DNA from: Oscheius tipulae
Taxonomy: Eukaryota; Nematoda; Chromadorea; Rhabditida; Rhabditidae
NCBI GenBank assembly: GCA_037178975.1
Contig: JASJZH010000004.1
Location: 4,836,001 to 4,900,000, forward strand
Direction of reading: 5' to 3'
Length of the DNA stretch: 64,000 nt
Shown here piece after piece: positions 11,501 to 22,780 of this stretch. The first letter of the stretch is position 1; each line of letters starts with the position of its first letter. The notes under the pieces are model-generated. The model saw nothing but the letters and a program-made list of their open reading frames with translations, made no database searches and was not told the origin of the DNA. Position numbers and translations under genes: made by a program.

Positions 11501-13093
11501 GCAGACCAGGAGTCCAATCCGGAAATTCGGTGGGACAGACGAAAGTGTTGATGGGACCTCCTGGGCCTCCCGGCCGAGATGGAAAGAACGGAGAAAAGGG
11601 AGAAAAGGTAAGGAAAATCGGCTCTTTTCCCGTGTGGTGCTGTGTTGTACTGACTCTTCTAACATCTTATAGGGAGACCCCGGACGAGTCGGGCCAGCAG
11701 GAATACAAGGACCAGAAGGTCCGCATGGGAAGAGAGGACGACGGGTAAGTTATCAGTTTGTGTATTGTGGTCGGGTCTCACAATGTGTTTGTCATCACTA
11801 GAGATTTTCTGATAGACTATTCCAGCCAGAATCGACAAAGGTGAGCCTCAATAGACAGGTATTCGCGGTTGTCCAACTAACGTGTGCTTAACGTAGATTA
11901 TCGCTAAATTGTTGTGTGCTACCAGTTCAATTAGATCCTTTTTAGGGACGACCTGGTGAGCCTGGAGACTTCAGAAATCTGTCATTTACGCCCGAGATAG
12001 TCACTAAACTTGTGACTCTGCTGAGAAAGGAGCTGCCCGAACTAAAAATTCGTCATGGTCATCCTGGACCACCTGGACCTGTGGGTCCACCTGGTCCAAC
12101 TGTGAGTGATAAAAATTTTCTTGTCTCATAAATGAATTTAGGGACCAGCTGGAAAAGATGGCTCGAGAGGACCTCAAGGATTGCCTGGACATTCAGGTGA
12201 TAAGGGCGAAAGAGGAGAGATTGGACCACCTGGTTTGCCTGTATGGACTCTTGAGAAACGGTTACATTTTGTTTTTTAGGGACAAAATGCTGAAGTAGCC
12301 CAGATGGGCAGTGGAGAAAGAGGTCTTCCGGGACCTCCAGGGCAGCCAGGAATCGGTCTTCCCGGACAGCCAGGTACTGCGCTTTCTAACCTAATTTATT
12401 TTTCAACCAGGTTCAATCGGTCTCCCCGGCCCTCCTGGTCCCATGGGACTTCGTGGACCTCAAGGCGTGGAAGGAAAAATGGTCAGTTCTTCAGAATAAG
12501 GGAGCCAATACTTCCAGAATATCTCCAGGCTCTAAAGCATGAGCATGTACAGTAGAAATGTCGTAGTGCGTAATTATGTAGTAGAAGCCTCGCTGCAGTT
12601 CCTCATTCGCAAATAACTTTTGTCATTTTCAAGGGCAAGACTGGTCCGATCGGTCCCAAAGGAGATATAGGACCAATTGGGCCTCCTGGATTACAAGGCG
12701 TCTCTGGAGAACGAGGAGCTGATGGAATGCGGGGACAGAGAGGAGAAAAAGGCGACCAAGGAATCCCAGGACTCGATGCACCCTGTCCAACCGGACCTGA
12801 TGGTATCAACCTTATTTATACTGATTAAACTATAAATTGAGGTCTCCCCCTACCCTATTGCTCCGGATGGAAGCCAATGGATGTGAGTGACTCTAATCTT
12901 ATGTTAACAGTGGGTAACACATTGAAAAGATCTTTCAGAATTCTGTAAAAGTAGACTACGGGTAAGGGTATAAGAACAATCAGATAGTTATTCCCCGACT
13001 CACAAACTAACAGTTTACAGGTGGAAGACACCTCTCAAGAGAAACAGACTTTCCGTCGTCGTCGTGACAACTAACCCTTCATCCCTCGACTAA
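8560..13093 (+). CDS. Transmembrane collagen (MACIT/COL-99 type)
   Basis: Exon 1 (8560-8730) encodes a cytoplasmic N-terminus, one membrane helix ([20 protein letters not shown]) and a short heptad stretch ending LRLTRLEQQ. There is no signal peptide, so this is a type II membrane protein. After a 932-nt intron, more than fifteen small exons encode interrupted Gly-X-Y tracts (for example [20 protein letters not shown]), with non-collagen breaks such as [20 protein letters not shown] around 10372. The ectodomain ends with [17 protein letters not shown]. This matches collagens XIII/XVII/XXV and C. elegans COL-99, which act at axons, muscle and epidermal contacts. The last exons are uncertain: the stop I favour is at 13091-13093, but another frame stops at 13072. 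Introns of 250-930 nt near the start contrast with about 40 nt elsewhere. Confidence 0.85.
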
Positions 13094-13572
13094 CACAGGT
13101 CCCCATTTGTTTCTTAACTTTTCCGATGGAACATAAGTCAAGCTGTCTTGACTTGTAATCTGTTCTCCAAGAGAAAAGAGAAATAGACAGTTGGTTTCAG
13201 GGCAAAAACGGAGAGCCCTGGGAGCGATGAGACTGGTATCAGATATGAAGAAGTGACCGACGATAACTGGCGTCAGTTGGCTTCGTAACTACGAGTATCT
13301 TTGTTTTCTGTATTATGTGCAATTCTCCCAAAATTTCCAACTCGGTGTGTTGCTTCTAGTTCCCTTGCCTTTAGTTCTATTGATGTTGAAATCAGGTCTC
13401 TTCAATGTTTTTGATCTGCCAAACAAGCTTTCTCTCCTTACCCAACACCATATCTGCCGAAAAATGGCTCAATTGTATCCCTACCACGTGAATGAAGTTC
13501 CATACTTACAGATTTGTTTAAACCAGTTACTGGCTAATTAAAAACATTCATTATTACCCGAGAAAACCCAAG

Positions 13573-14393
13573 CTATTTCTTCATTAGGAGCGAATTCACA
13601 TCATGCTTAGAGACATTTGTCACCATTCGAATCGTCACTGAAACTCTGAAAGGAGTTCTTAGAAAATGTGAAAAAGAACGCTATACCTCGTGTCTCGGAC
13701 AAGCACTTTTCCTTTGTTATCCATCGGATTGAAGACCGTTTCGTCAATCGTATCTTCCGTAACTTCTTTAATTCCATGGAGCATAACGCTATACGCATCA
13801 TCAGTCATCAGATAAAGACTTCGTGGTTCGAGTAACATCGATCCGACACATTTTGGAGCTTCAGTTTCTGTTATCTAGAAAGAAGGCTGGTAAAACGAAA
13901 AAAGTATCGACTAACCGGATCGTATAGGTCCAGAAGAGCGTGGGATCTTAAGGTGACTGTCGACACAAGTCGAAAAAAAGCCGGCCCATCGGTGTGAGGC
14001 ATAATTCCCTGTCCAGGCTCGTACTCATTGACAAGAACATGGTTCACAGGCTTCGGAAAAACTCCGAGATCATCCACTTTCTTCATCAAGTACTTCAGCT
14101 CCTGAACGGAGAAAGTAAGAGCAGATAAATGTAACGAACCAGAGGGAAATCGTCGATTGGAACCAACATTTTAGAGCCGACCACGCCGCCATAGTTCTGC
14201 AATCTCCTGTTTTTCAGTTTCTGAAAAATGCACGATTGACTTGGCCAAAAACGATAGAAACCTTCCATTTCGGCTGTGGAGAATTTCTGATACAACTGAG
14301 AACAACTTCCTCTTCTTCCGGCGAAATGAAGTTCGGAATGTAATATACGGTCGCCGGAGCCTCCTTGACCCGATACTTCTCTATATTTTCCAT
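13573..14393 (-). CDS. ALKBH6: ALKBH6-type 2-oxoglutarate/Fe(II) dioxygenase
   Basis: Five exons encode an AlkB-fold protein of about 230 residues. The start [20 protein letters not shown] and [11 protein letters not shown] match the conserved N-terminus of ALKBH6, followed by [29 protein letters not shown] and [16 protein letters not shown]. The iron ligands are the His and Asp of HTDG and the later His in MLHGI; the 2-oxoglutarate-binding arginine is probably in the C-terminal RVSVTIR. All key residues are present, so the enzyme should be active. ALKBH6 is a nucleic-acid demethylase-like protein whose substrate is not settled. Introns are about 40 nt. It lies about 300 bp downstream of the forkhead gene on the same strand. 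Confidence 0.93.
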
Positions 14394-14699
14394 TCAGCAG
14401 TCTTGTTTCCGAGAAACTCGTAGGTTGTAAAAAGATTTATATGTAGTAGTGAATCAAATAAAGAAACTGGGGAAATTGTGAAAAAGAAGGCTATATTTAT
14501 TGGCGCAAGTTCAAAAATAAATGTATTCCGAAGAAAACAGTCTGTTCCATTCAACACGTCCCAAATGTTTGATAGAAACAACCCAAAGCCAATATTTAAT
14601 GAGATCGACAAGCATCAGTTCACATATTCACCAGTATGCCAGCACAAGGAGAATAGAAGGCAAAATATGTACAAAAGCCGTTCGTTTATAAACAGAATT

Positions 14700-16726
14700 T
14701 CAGAGTTCGTCTGGGAACGTGGTTGGTTCTTTGTGATATGATGGCGAATAAACGAGTAGAGAGTTATCGTTTACAGCACAAAGAGCAGAGTCGAAAGATC
14801 CCATGCACTGATTGTACCTTCCCTGATGAGAGTTATCCAGATCAACGTTGGGAGTTGAGGATCTGAAAGAAACGACAGAAGGGTGATTCGTTTCGTCCTT
14901 TAGTGGTGTGAAGAACGACGACGGTCGCTTCTGAAAAGACTTGAATAAGACTAAACTATTATATTTACAGAGTTGGTGGGTACATCTATCGTACATTCAT
15001 CATGCATGTGGTCCATCAGAGGTGAATCTTCGAAGAGCATCTGACTCGTCGCAAACTGGATTTTTTTTTTATATTTCTCCTTCCGAAAACTCTCACCTCC
15101 GTGTCTCTTTCTCCATTACTGTATGTCTTTGAATAGTCGGTTTTCACCAGGAAGTCGGCTAACATATCTGTCTGATCACAGCCGTTTCTTCTCGATACTG
15201 GTAGAGATCCCGAAAATTGAGGATGTGCGTCGTAGATCGGTCGTTGGCGCTCGTCTAATGGAGGCATGCCTCTCGTTCCTTCGACCAACTCGTCCACGTA
15301 TTCTGTAACTCTGATTTATTCATTCCCTTGTTTTTATACCTGGAAAGGCTAGTCCGTGACAAGCATCTGAAGGGTCAGGGTTCCTTTCCCGCCATTTGAG
15401 AATGTCTGTGTTGACTTTGTCCATTCTGTCGGGAGTTATCATCCAATACGAACAACGTTTGTTCGCGGCGGGATCATTCGGTTCCAACTGAACTTGGTCG
15501 TGGACCCTCCAGATAAATACTTACATCAACTTTGGCAAAACATTTGTTTAAGGACAGATTGTGTCTGACAGAGTTGCGCCATCCGTCCGGGGCTCTCCGG
15601 AAAAATGGGAAGTTGTACCTAGATGAACTGACTCGACCCGTAAATGTACAAACTCACATAATAAACGCGTAGATCTCTGAAACAGTCAGATATCCGTGAG
15701 GACTGTTTTTCAGAGCAAGTCCTATCAAACAGCTATACGACCATCCGGGTCTCATGGCCCCATCGGTCGGAGGCTCTTCTGAGGGCTCCAGCGGCTAAAC
15801 CTCTACTATTCTTGACAATCTCATGACGTACCTGTTTCCGCTTTCCCTTTATGAGCCTGGTAAATTCCTTAGTATCCATTGATATATCATTCTCTACTAC
15901 AGTCCATTCGGGCATGTTGACTTCCTGTTCATCATTGAAAAGAGAAATTTGGGAAGGATCTCGCACCGAACTAAACGACTGATTCAATGAAGTTGGTTGC
16001 TTACCGCTGTACAGGAATCATTCTAGACGAAGAAGGCTCGTACGATGAGGACGATGGTTCCGCCTTGACCGTCGGAAGCATATTAACCTAGAGAGTAAAT
16101 TGTTCTCTAGTTTAACAACACACCTTTTTAAAAGTTTTAATGGAAGAGTGTGGAGGAACTGGCTGTTGTGGAGCTTGTATTGTCCAAGTCGTTCCTGAAA
16201 CATATTCCCTAAGCCTTCGCCATGCTATTTACCCTTTAAAATACTCGGTCGAGTTTCCGCTGGTGGGACTCGTGCTGCTGCTGCTATGATTGCATTTGTG
16301 AAGACAGCTCGGGAACGAACAGTTCCCGCCGTTTTGACAGGAAGAACGCTGACTAGTGTCCTGCGAGAACTCTCTTGTGGATTCTTAAGCATGTCGACTA
16401 ACGGTTTCTCCTCAATTGGAGCGCAATTAACCTGACACTAAAATGGTTTGTTTGATCTGGATGAACTCTTACTCTGGTAGAATTCGGATCGGGATAGTCG
16501 TTCGACTTTCCATCAACTGTTATGCTCAGTTCTCGTTCTTTCATATTAGAGAAGTTGGTCATCTCAACAAGCGGATTTAAATGTTAGAATACTATCTTAC
16601 CTGCTGTTCAAACATACCAACATTAGCACGAGGTTTCCCCATCTTTGTATTCAAAAAGTCTCTGACTGTCCTCGTATTGTTCTCATTGAAAGCAGAGAGA
16701 TCGTCACTCTCCACACCATATTCCAT
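14700..16726 (-). CDS. Forkhead transcription factor, FOXN1/4-like
   Basis: At least nine exons encode roughly 550 residues. The forkhead domain spans about 15440-15760 and reads [54 protein letters not shown] and [20 protein letters not shown]. The [20 protein letters not shown] string and the YSCLI.LALKNS start are characteristic of the FOXN1/4 subgroup. Helix 3 ([13 protein letters not shown]) would contact DNA. The N-terminal half (16726 to about 15780) and the C-terminal tail to the stop at 14700 are serine/proline-rich and probably regulatory. The start chosen (16724-16726) follows a TTATAG acceptor; further 5' exons cannot be excluded. The protein should be nuclear. Target genes are unknown. 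Confidence 0.85.
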
Positions 16727-17155
16727 CCTATAAAATAGACTGTTCTAAAAATACTTTCATGAATTGCATAATTGGTGCAAAGATAGACGGATTGTAGAAA
16801 AGCGGTCAGTCGAGGCCGAAAAATCAATACTGTGGGATCTTATGGCGGGAAATCCGATAACGGTTGGTTTCAATAATGCTGGAATGATAATCAATACAAA
16901 ATCGTCAGAAAAATAATCAGAATCGAAAGAAAGGACGAAAGTATTTTGGAAAGAAGAGAATTGACATAGACGAAAGACTGCTGTTTGAATTGCGCCAATT
17001 GGCGCCGAGTCAGAGACACAGCAAACTGCCATCAAACGACAGGCGAGACTAGTGTTCTCATTTAAAACTCTTACATTTGCAGTGTTTATTAGTTACAATT
17101 ATGTACAGCATTTTTAATGACGAGACGGGCTGGTTTTGATAAGATTGGATTTAAC

Positions 17156-18955
17156 CTAAGGGAAGTATGGGAGTAGCGGAAAACGAGGTGTGTCGATATT
17201 CGAACCGAGCAAATTGGTCAAAAAGCAAAGCCCTCCGGCCCAACCTTCATAAAGACTGAAAGGACTGTCGGGCGTTCTCTGTTGCTTTTGAATTTCTGGA
17301 GACATCATGAGATAGGCGAACGATTTGGCTCGTTTCAGCCATTTTTCCTTCCGAGTGACTTTCCAGAGGAACAGGAGAATGTAACCTGAATAAGCACGTT
17401 GTCTTCGTACTAAAAAGTACTTGCACCATTTCCACCGACGCCGTGACAAAGGCCAGGGCCTTTCTTCAGGATCCCCTTAGACCAAATCTGCTCTCCTCCT
17501 TGCTCAGCAGCCTGGAATTAGTTTTCTCGGTTGAAGATTAAAAATGCACTCTAAGATAACTCTCGTCTCCGAAAACTTGGTAAGCGTTAAGAAGCGTTGG
17601 AACAATTCCAGGAGCGCCATGACACCAGTGTACAAGATCGTAGGACTTCGGTCTGAACTGACTATTTATCTGAATGACATAACCCAACCTGGCCACGTAG
17701 TCGATACTGCTAGGAAAACCACCATCTGGCGTTTGTATTGAAACGAGCCAGTTGACTGTTGACCGAATTCGGCTCTTCAATCCATTTGGATACTTTTTCG
17801 CCGAGTTGGAAGACTCGTCAAACTTGTCCATCAAACTAAAAGAACCTTGGAGTGAGTCCCCTTGAAAACGGGTTACCTTAAAAGAACCAGAATTATGCCG
17901 GATAAGCCATGAGCACTACCAAAATAGCTCGTGTCGTGCCAATAATACATGAGAGGAGGTGGAGACGGTTCATCACTTTTGTCGGAAGTTCTGAGAAGAG
18001 AGTATCAAGGCACATATAGGCAAGGGAACGGGCCGGGCCGGTACGGTTTTCCAGACTTGGCCGTGGAAGGGAGTCGGACCAAAAACAAAGGCACCCATAC
18101 TGTAGTGGTTTCTCTACCACGTTTAGTACTAAATAATATGAGGATAATAGCGTGTAAAACATGTCTTTTTTCGCTATTTTGTTGGAAATTCTACTCATTT
18201 TTCAATATAACGTTGATTTTCTCGTAAATATTTTTTTTCTGGGCCCAGCCCGGCCCGCTCCCATGCCTACCTACATGAACATACCTGGCTCCTCTGTAGA
18301 GCAAATACTGACAAATATGCTCAATATTCCTTTGACTGTGAGCGTCCTCGAAAAGATGCTGGTTAACAGTGTTTCTGAGCCATAAGATAGAAGCAAGTAA
18401 CCCGGCTCTGCCATTCATAATCTCGTTTTCCATCTCTTCACCGCCCTGAACGTTTGCTTAGAACTTTCAGAGAACGTCAAACCTTGCTGAAACCTTCAGC
18501 TGCCTCCTTGATCTCTTGCTCAATGCGTCGGATGTCGAAATGAGGATCACTTGCCATCGCAACAAGAGTTCCGATGTGTCCGGTCAAGTATCGTAAGTTT
18601 TTGTGATGATGTGAACTTTCTGAAGACTACTAGAATAGGAACAACTGGCGCACTAACTTTCTCGAGATGCAGCTGTGAGCATTTCTCGTCCTCTGTCTAA
18701 CCATTGTTGTCCAAGATGTGGTGCTGCCAGAATGAAAGAGAAGGCAATACCACTCAGACCGGTATAGGGTTGAGCTGAATACACTTTTGATAGCTGGAAG
18801 TGAAGAAACTAACTAGAATCGACAGTCTCCGGATGCTTTTGAATTTGGTTGTTGATAAAGTCGATGAGTCCGGACATTTCTTGCAGCAACCATTCGTCAG
18901 TGACTTTGGCGGATAGCTCGTTCTCGTCGAAAACGTTCTCCACATAGCGCGACAT
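17156..18955 (-). CDS. LanC-like protein (glutathione S-transferase-like LANCL)
   Basis: The protein starts MSRYVENVFDENELSAKVTD at 18955 and ends LPYFP at 17156. It carries the repeated helix/loop signatures of the LanC alpha-toroid: MNGRAGLLASILWL, LMYYWHDTSYFGSAHGLSGI, VHWCHGAPGIVPTLLNAY, GPGLCHGVGGNG and YEGWAGGLCFL. The zinc ligands are the Cys in WCHG and the Cys and His in LCHG, all present. Human LANCL1/2 bind glutathione and add it to dehydro-amino acids in damaged phosphoproteins. The length (about 400 residues) is normal. One intron contains a complete 249-bp MITE (18019-18267), making it far longer than its neighbours. The 330-bp gap to the divergent gene at 19285 probably acts as a two-way promoter. 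Confidence 0.92.
18019..18267. mobile_element. MITE with GC-rich terminal inverted repeats and TA duplication
   Basis: The left end GGCAAGGGAACGGGCCGGGC and the reverse complement of the right end (GGCATGGGAGCGGGCCGGGC) match at about 18 of 20 positions. Each end is flanked by TA (18017-18018 and 18268-18269), as produced by Tc1/mariner-type insertion. The interior has no coding capacity. It lies wholly inside an intron of the LANCL gene, close to the 5' splice site on the minus strand, and accounts for that intron's unusual length. Confidence 0.75.
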
Positions 18956-19284
18956 CTTTTCTAAAAAAAAAACCATGTGGGAGAATGATGAAAAGAAGAG
19001 TGGAAAAGAACAGCAGCGCACCGCGTAAACAACAATGTTGTTTTGCCGCCACAACCAAATCGACACAGCAGCGTTCCTCTGAAAATTTGTTTCCATAAAC
19101 AAAGCCTCGAAATGTTGATTGCGCGAACGAACATATACAAACGTTTTTAAAAGGAGCAATTACTCTAGTAATATTCAAAAGTACCAAACTTTGTGGAAAA
19201 ACTACTTTTGTAAGAGTTAAAGACGACTTATAACTCAACGAAACAGAATCGAGTTCAACTGGTCTTGTCTCTTGTGCTCCAAGA

Positions 19285-20341
19285 ATGGACAAGAAGACGC
19301 CCGCCTCGTCGCCAACTGCTGCCATCACATCCAATGAACTCCCCGTCAAGACGGCTCGCTCCATCTCGAGGGTTACGGAAAGGACTGTCAGGATGGATCC
19401 GCTACGCACGGCTCTCACTCCCGAGAAAACGGCAGATGGCTCGGCCATGAAAAGTACCAAGGAGATGGGACCAGCTAGTCCGGGACAAGCTATCGAGATG
19501 ACCAACGACAATCAGAGCGTCGGACAGGAGACTCTCGGTGCTCTGAAGGCTGGAGGACTGTTCGGGAAGAGCAAGGATCAGCTGAAGGATGAATCATTGC
19601 AAAAGTCGGTAACCAATGGCAAGAGTCCCGATAGTCAGGTAACTCCCAGTCGACTCAGCTTCCGGACTGCCAAATCCAACAAAAAAACGCTGGAACAGGT
19701 CAAGGATCTCATCACTGGGTACGTCACAAGTCTCGGCTCTTTGTTTCTATCTTTACCTTTGACTATATTTTCTGATTGTGACCATTTTCAGAAAATCGGC
19801 TCTGAAAACTCCGATGAACACGGTTATCACTCCGAATGGACTGAGTTGCACTACGACCAAGTCTATCAAGACGGAAAAGACTCCAATCCGTCCCGGTCTT
19901 TGTCCTTCGGCTCGTCAGTCGCTCTTCCCCGATCTTAAGGTCAAGGATCCCAAATCGTCTTTCAAGAAGTCGACGAAGAGCGTCAAGTTTTCGGATCAGC
20001 AGAAACAAAAGAAGATGGTGAAGAACTCGCACAGGAGTGACACTCGCAGCTTGTCTCGTTCCAATTTTTCGGCCAATTCTTCGAAATCTCGCCACTCGGT
20101 GTCTACAGCTGACTCGTTCGAGCCTCCCGCAACTCCACGCACGTGTCAGTTAATTCCGCCGCACGTCTTGGCCGAAGCCAAGGCCGAACAGAACAAGGTT
20201 GTCTTGACGAGCGCCACTGCTGATGGATCGTTCCGTGTCGTGATCCAGCTCAAGATGAAACTCGTATCGGCCGCTTCCGACCCACAGGCTCTGATCACCA
20301 AAATGGTAGTTGTCAACGGCAAACCGAGATACAGCGCCTAA
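19285..20341 (+). CDS. Disordered basic Ser/Thr-Pro-rich protein, unrecognised
   Basis: Two exons (19285-19718 and 19792-20341, 73-nt intron) give about 327 residues. The sequence is low in hydrophobic residues and rich in Lys, Ser, Thr and Pro, with many SP/TP sites (TALTPEKT, SKSIKTEKTPIRPG, PPATPRT) that look like proline-directed kinase targets. KSVKFSD fits the RVxF docking motif for protein phosphatase 1. The last 70 residues (VLAEAKAEQNKVVLTSATAD, VVIQLKMKLVSAASD) look more ordered. Codon use and long open frames support a real gene, and AATAAA lies near 20375. A cytoskeletal, chromatin or cell-cycle regulator would fit, but I do not recognise a family. It is divergent from LANCL. Confidence 0.75.
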
Positions 20342-20782
20342 AAGACTAAATGCAATAGAGAGACTGCGTTGATCTTAATAAACATGGCGTATACGAGGAA
20401 TTGTCCCCTCTCTTGAACTTTTTGCTTGTTTGGAACCTAGTTTCTCATTGAGAAATAATCATTTGAACTGATTAGCCTATAGTTTTACCGTGTTGTAGCT
20501 CGATTGGTCCAAGGGTCTGTTGCTCTGAAATGTAATGCACTAGACGATATGAATTTATTCTTCTTTGGGAAGGCAAGTAAAAGGCAGTCAAAGCATTGGA
20601 ATCGTTTGGAAAACTCGTAATAAGTTCAGATGAAGAAAATTAAAATTAAACTATTTGCCCGTAATCTGTTTGATATCTCGTGTCTACATCGTCATCCTCG
20701 GGTCATGGGTAAGCAGCATGTTCTAAGTGGAATGACGTTTTGGCTCAAAGAGCGATATAAAATACAGTATCCGGTGGTTGAC

Positions 20783-22155
20783 TCATTCTATCCGGGAGTT
20801 GTTCCTCCTCCGGAAGAGAGAAAGTAGAGGATCAAGCCGAATGGGACTGTCGAATCGACGAGGAACTGGTTTCTGGATGTGGCTCTCGAGCAAAAGGAAT
20901 CCTTGGAACCAGAACTCTTTTCGGTGATGGTTGTGAACAGAGTTCTGAAATATTCGGTCAGTGTTTCACTTGGAATAGTAATCACCCGCAGAGTGGGATG
21001 AGCTGCTAGGGTATGATAACTCCAAAAGGTCCGAGTACAAATAAAATAAGAAAGAATGACGTCGATTGTGTAGTGTCCTCTTGAGATCACGAGGAATCCG
21101 ACTCCTACAATTGTGGCTAGCCAGGCGAGCCAATGGAATGGCCACCAACGACGAGGAGAATCTGAGGACGATGTGAGAGAATAGAGATTTACTTACATTC
21201 ACTAATGAACAGCGCTGAGACTGTTAAAACTATAGTGTGACCAGAGTAGATGTAGTCCCCACAAAGAGATCCACTTTGGTCATCGATGTTCAGACCGAGT
21301 CCGACGACTTGCTTCAACCCACGAAGTATTATACTCCAAGTTGTTGCATTCGGACCCTGGTTCAATAAGGGTAAAAAGTTTTTCGAAAGACTAACCAGCT
21401 TTGGAACACATTTGAACTGCTCATCCGCTACCGGAACTTGAGTAGCCAATAAGGTGACACATCGCATGAGATAAAGAAGACTTCCTATGGTCATTAGCCT
21501 TCGGAACACTATCCATCTGTGCCTAGAATTTCACTTTCTTCCTCTACAAAACCTGATTCACCTATGGAAGAATATTAATAGGAGAGTAGAGCCGAAAGAG
21601 ACGATCATAATGATCTCGCAGATTCGAAGCCCGAAGGGATAGTAGCTGGTGAGGGAGAAAGTGATGTCGGGAAGAGGTGCTGTATCCGGAACTCTTTCAT
21701 GTACGAAACTGAGAACGACCTCGTTGAGGACGGCCGAGAAACAGAGGAGAAGGGTCATTACCTGAATGATCTATTTGTACTGATTCTGGAAAAGAACTCA
21801 CGATAGTTTTGCCTTTCTCTTTCGGAAACCTGTCATGTGGTCCCACAGGTTTTTCTCCAGGCATGTCTATTCTGACTCTTGTCTCTCCAGGAAGAAGAGG
21901 AGCATCGTCGTCTAAAATTTCTCTGTGTGACTCTTTTCATTTCCAAATCAAACCAGAAACAGCATTGCCATGTCCACAGTCGTCACTGTCACTGGCTGAG
22001 GAGGACTCCGCACTTCCACAGAATGGGCCCAACCGTCGAGAGGCCGAAGGACCCGGCTCGTCCATCGCTAAAAAAAACACGCTCTGACCACGCTCAATTA
22101 CATACAAGGAACGGAAAAATCAATACTGACTTATAGATCCATATTCAGTGTTCAT
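20783..22155 (-). CDS. Sphingomyelin synthase (phosphatidylcholine:ceramide cholinephosphotransferase)
   Basis: This multi-pass enzyme moves a phosphocholine headgroup from phosphatidylcholine to ceramide in Golgi or plasma membrane. The family signatures are clear: GSLCGDYIYSGHTIVLTVSA, with its catalytic His, and HYTIDVILSYFICTRTFW, with the second His and the Asp; the triad is therefore complete. Membrane helices include MTLLLCFSAVLNEVVLSFVH, ICEIIMIVSFGSTLLLIFF and LMTIGSLLYLMRCVTLLA. The acidic/serine-rich N-terminus (SESSSASDSDDCGHG region) is cytosolic. I take the start at 22155 (MNTEYGSI, spliced to TMDEPGPSASRR); an alternative is the ATG at 22065. The last exon ends RRRNNSRIE with a stop at 20783. 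The members that make ceramide phosphoethanolamine share the same motifs, so the headgroup is not proven. Confidence 0.92.
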
Positions 22156-22780
22156 TTTCTGGCGTGAGGGGAAGCGGAGGATAATGGACAGTGGGTCACT
22201 ACTCTTGTTGTTGTCAGCCTTTTGCTGATAAGAGTAGCATGTGAGAGGAGTCAAGATACACTTTATATCGCAAAAAGAGTCCGGGGACCTTGTGGATTGC
22301 TGGCTTTCCCCACTAGAATGTTGTGAGGATTTACGCAACAATAAAAAAGTGTCCAGTTATATTGAAAAAAGGTCAGCAGTGGAAGTGAACAGAAGAAAGC
22401 TCTGTGAAGAAATTAGAATGAGTGAGACAAATCTTATGAGGTCGATTGTGAGTCACCGGGCTGTGATGGATGATGTGAGTCGTGCGGACCAGAAATCCTC
22501 GAAGAGAGGGTGCTTTCTGACTCTTGATCTGTTTGGAGGAACAGGTTTGGAAGAGAATGATATCATAGTGCCCCTCATGCTAGCGGAAATCCGCTGTTTG
22601 CGTGATTCTAACCAGACCTCTCTCGCTCGCCTTTTGCACCTTCAAAACAGCCGGAATCTCAAAACAATTAAGAAAGAGGAAGTGTACAAAGATAGGAACA
22701 GAAGTGACTGTTGGCTGAAAGGAACCGGTCGGCTGCCTAAGACTAGCACTGTAAACGCCGACTAACTAAGTCACGAGCTT

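Noticed and set aside
18897-19511. 204-codon minus-strand open frame
   Set aside because: Most of it is antisense to the first exon of the disordered-protein gene at 19285 and overlaps the LANCL start in another frame. No domain.
22241-22765. 174-codon plus-strand open frame
   Set aside because: Possibly antisense to exons of an unresolved minus-strand gene. No recognisable domain, so not called, though its length is noted under the unresolved gene.
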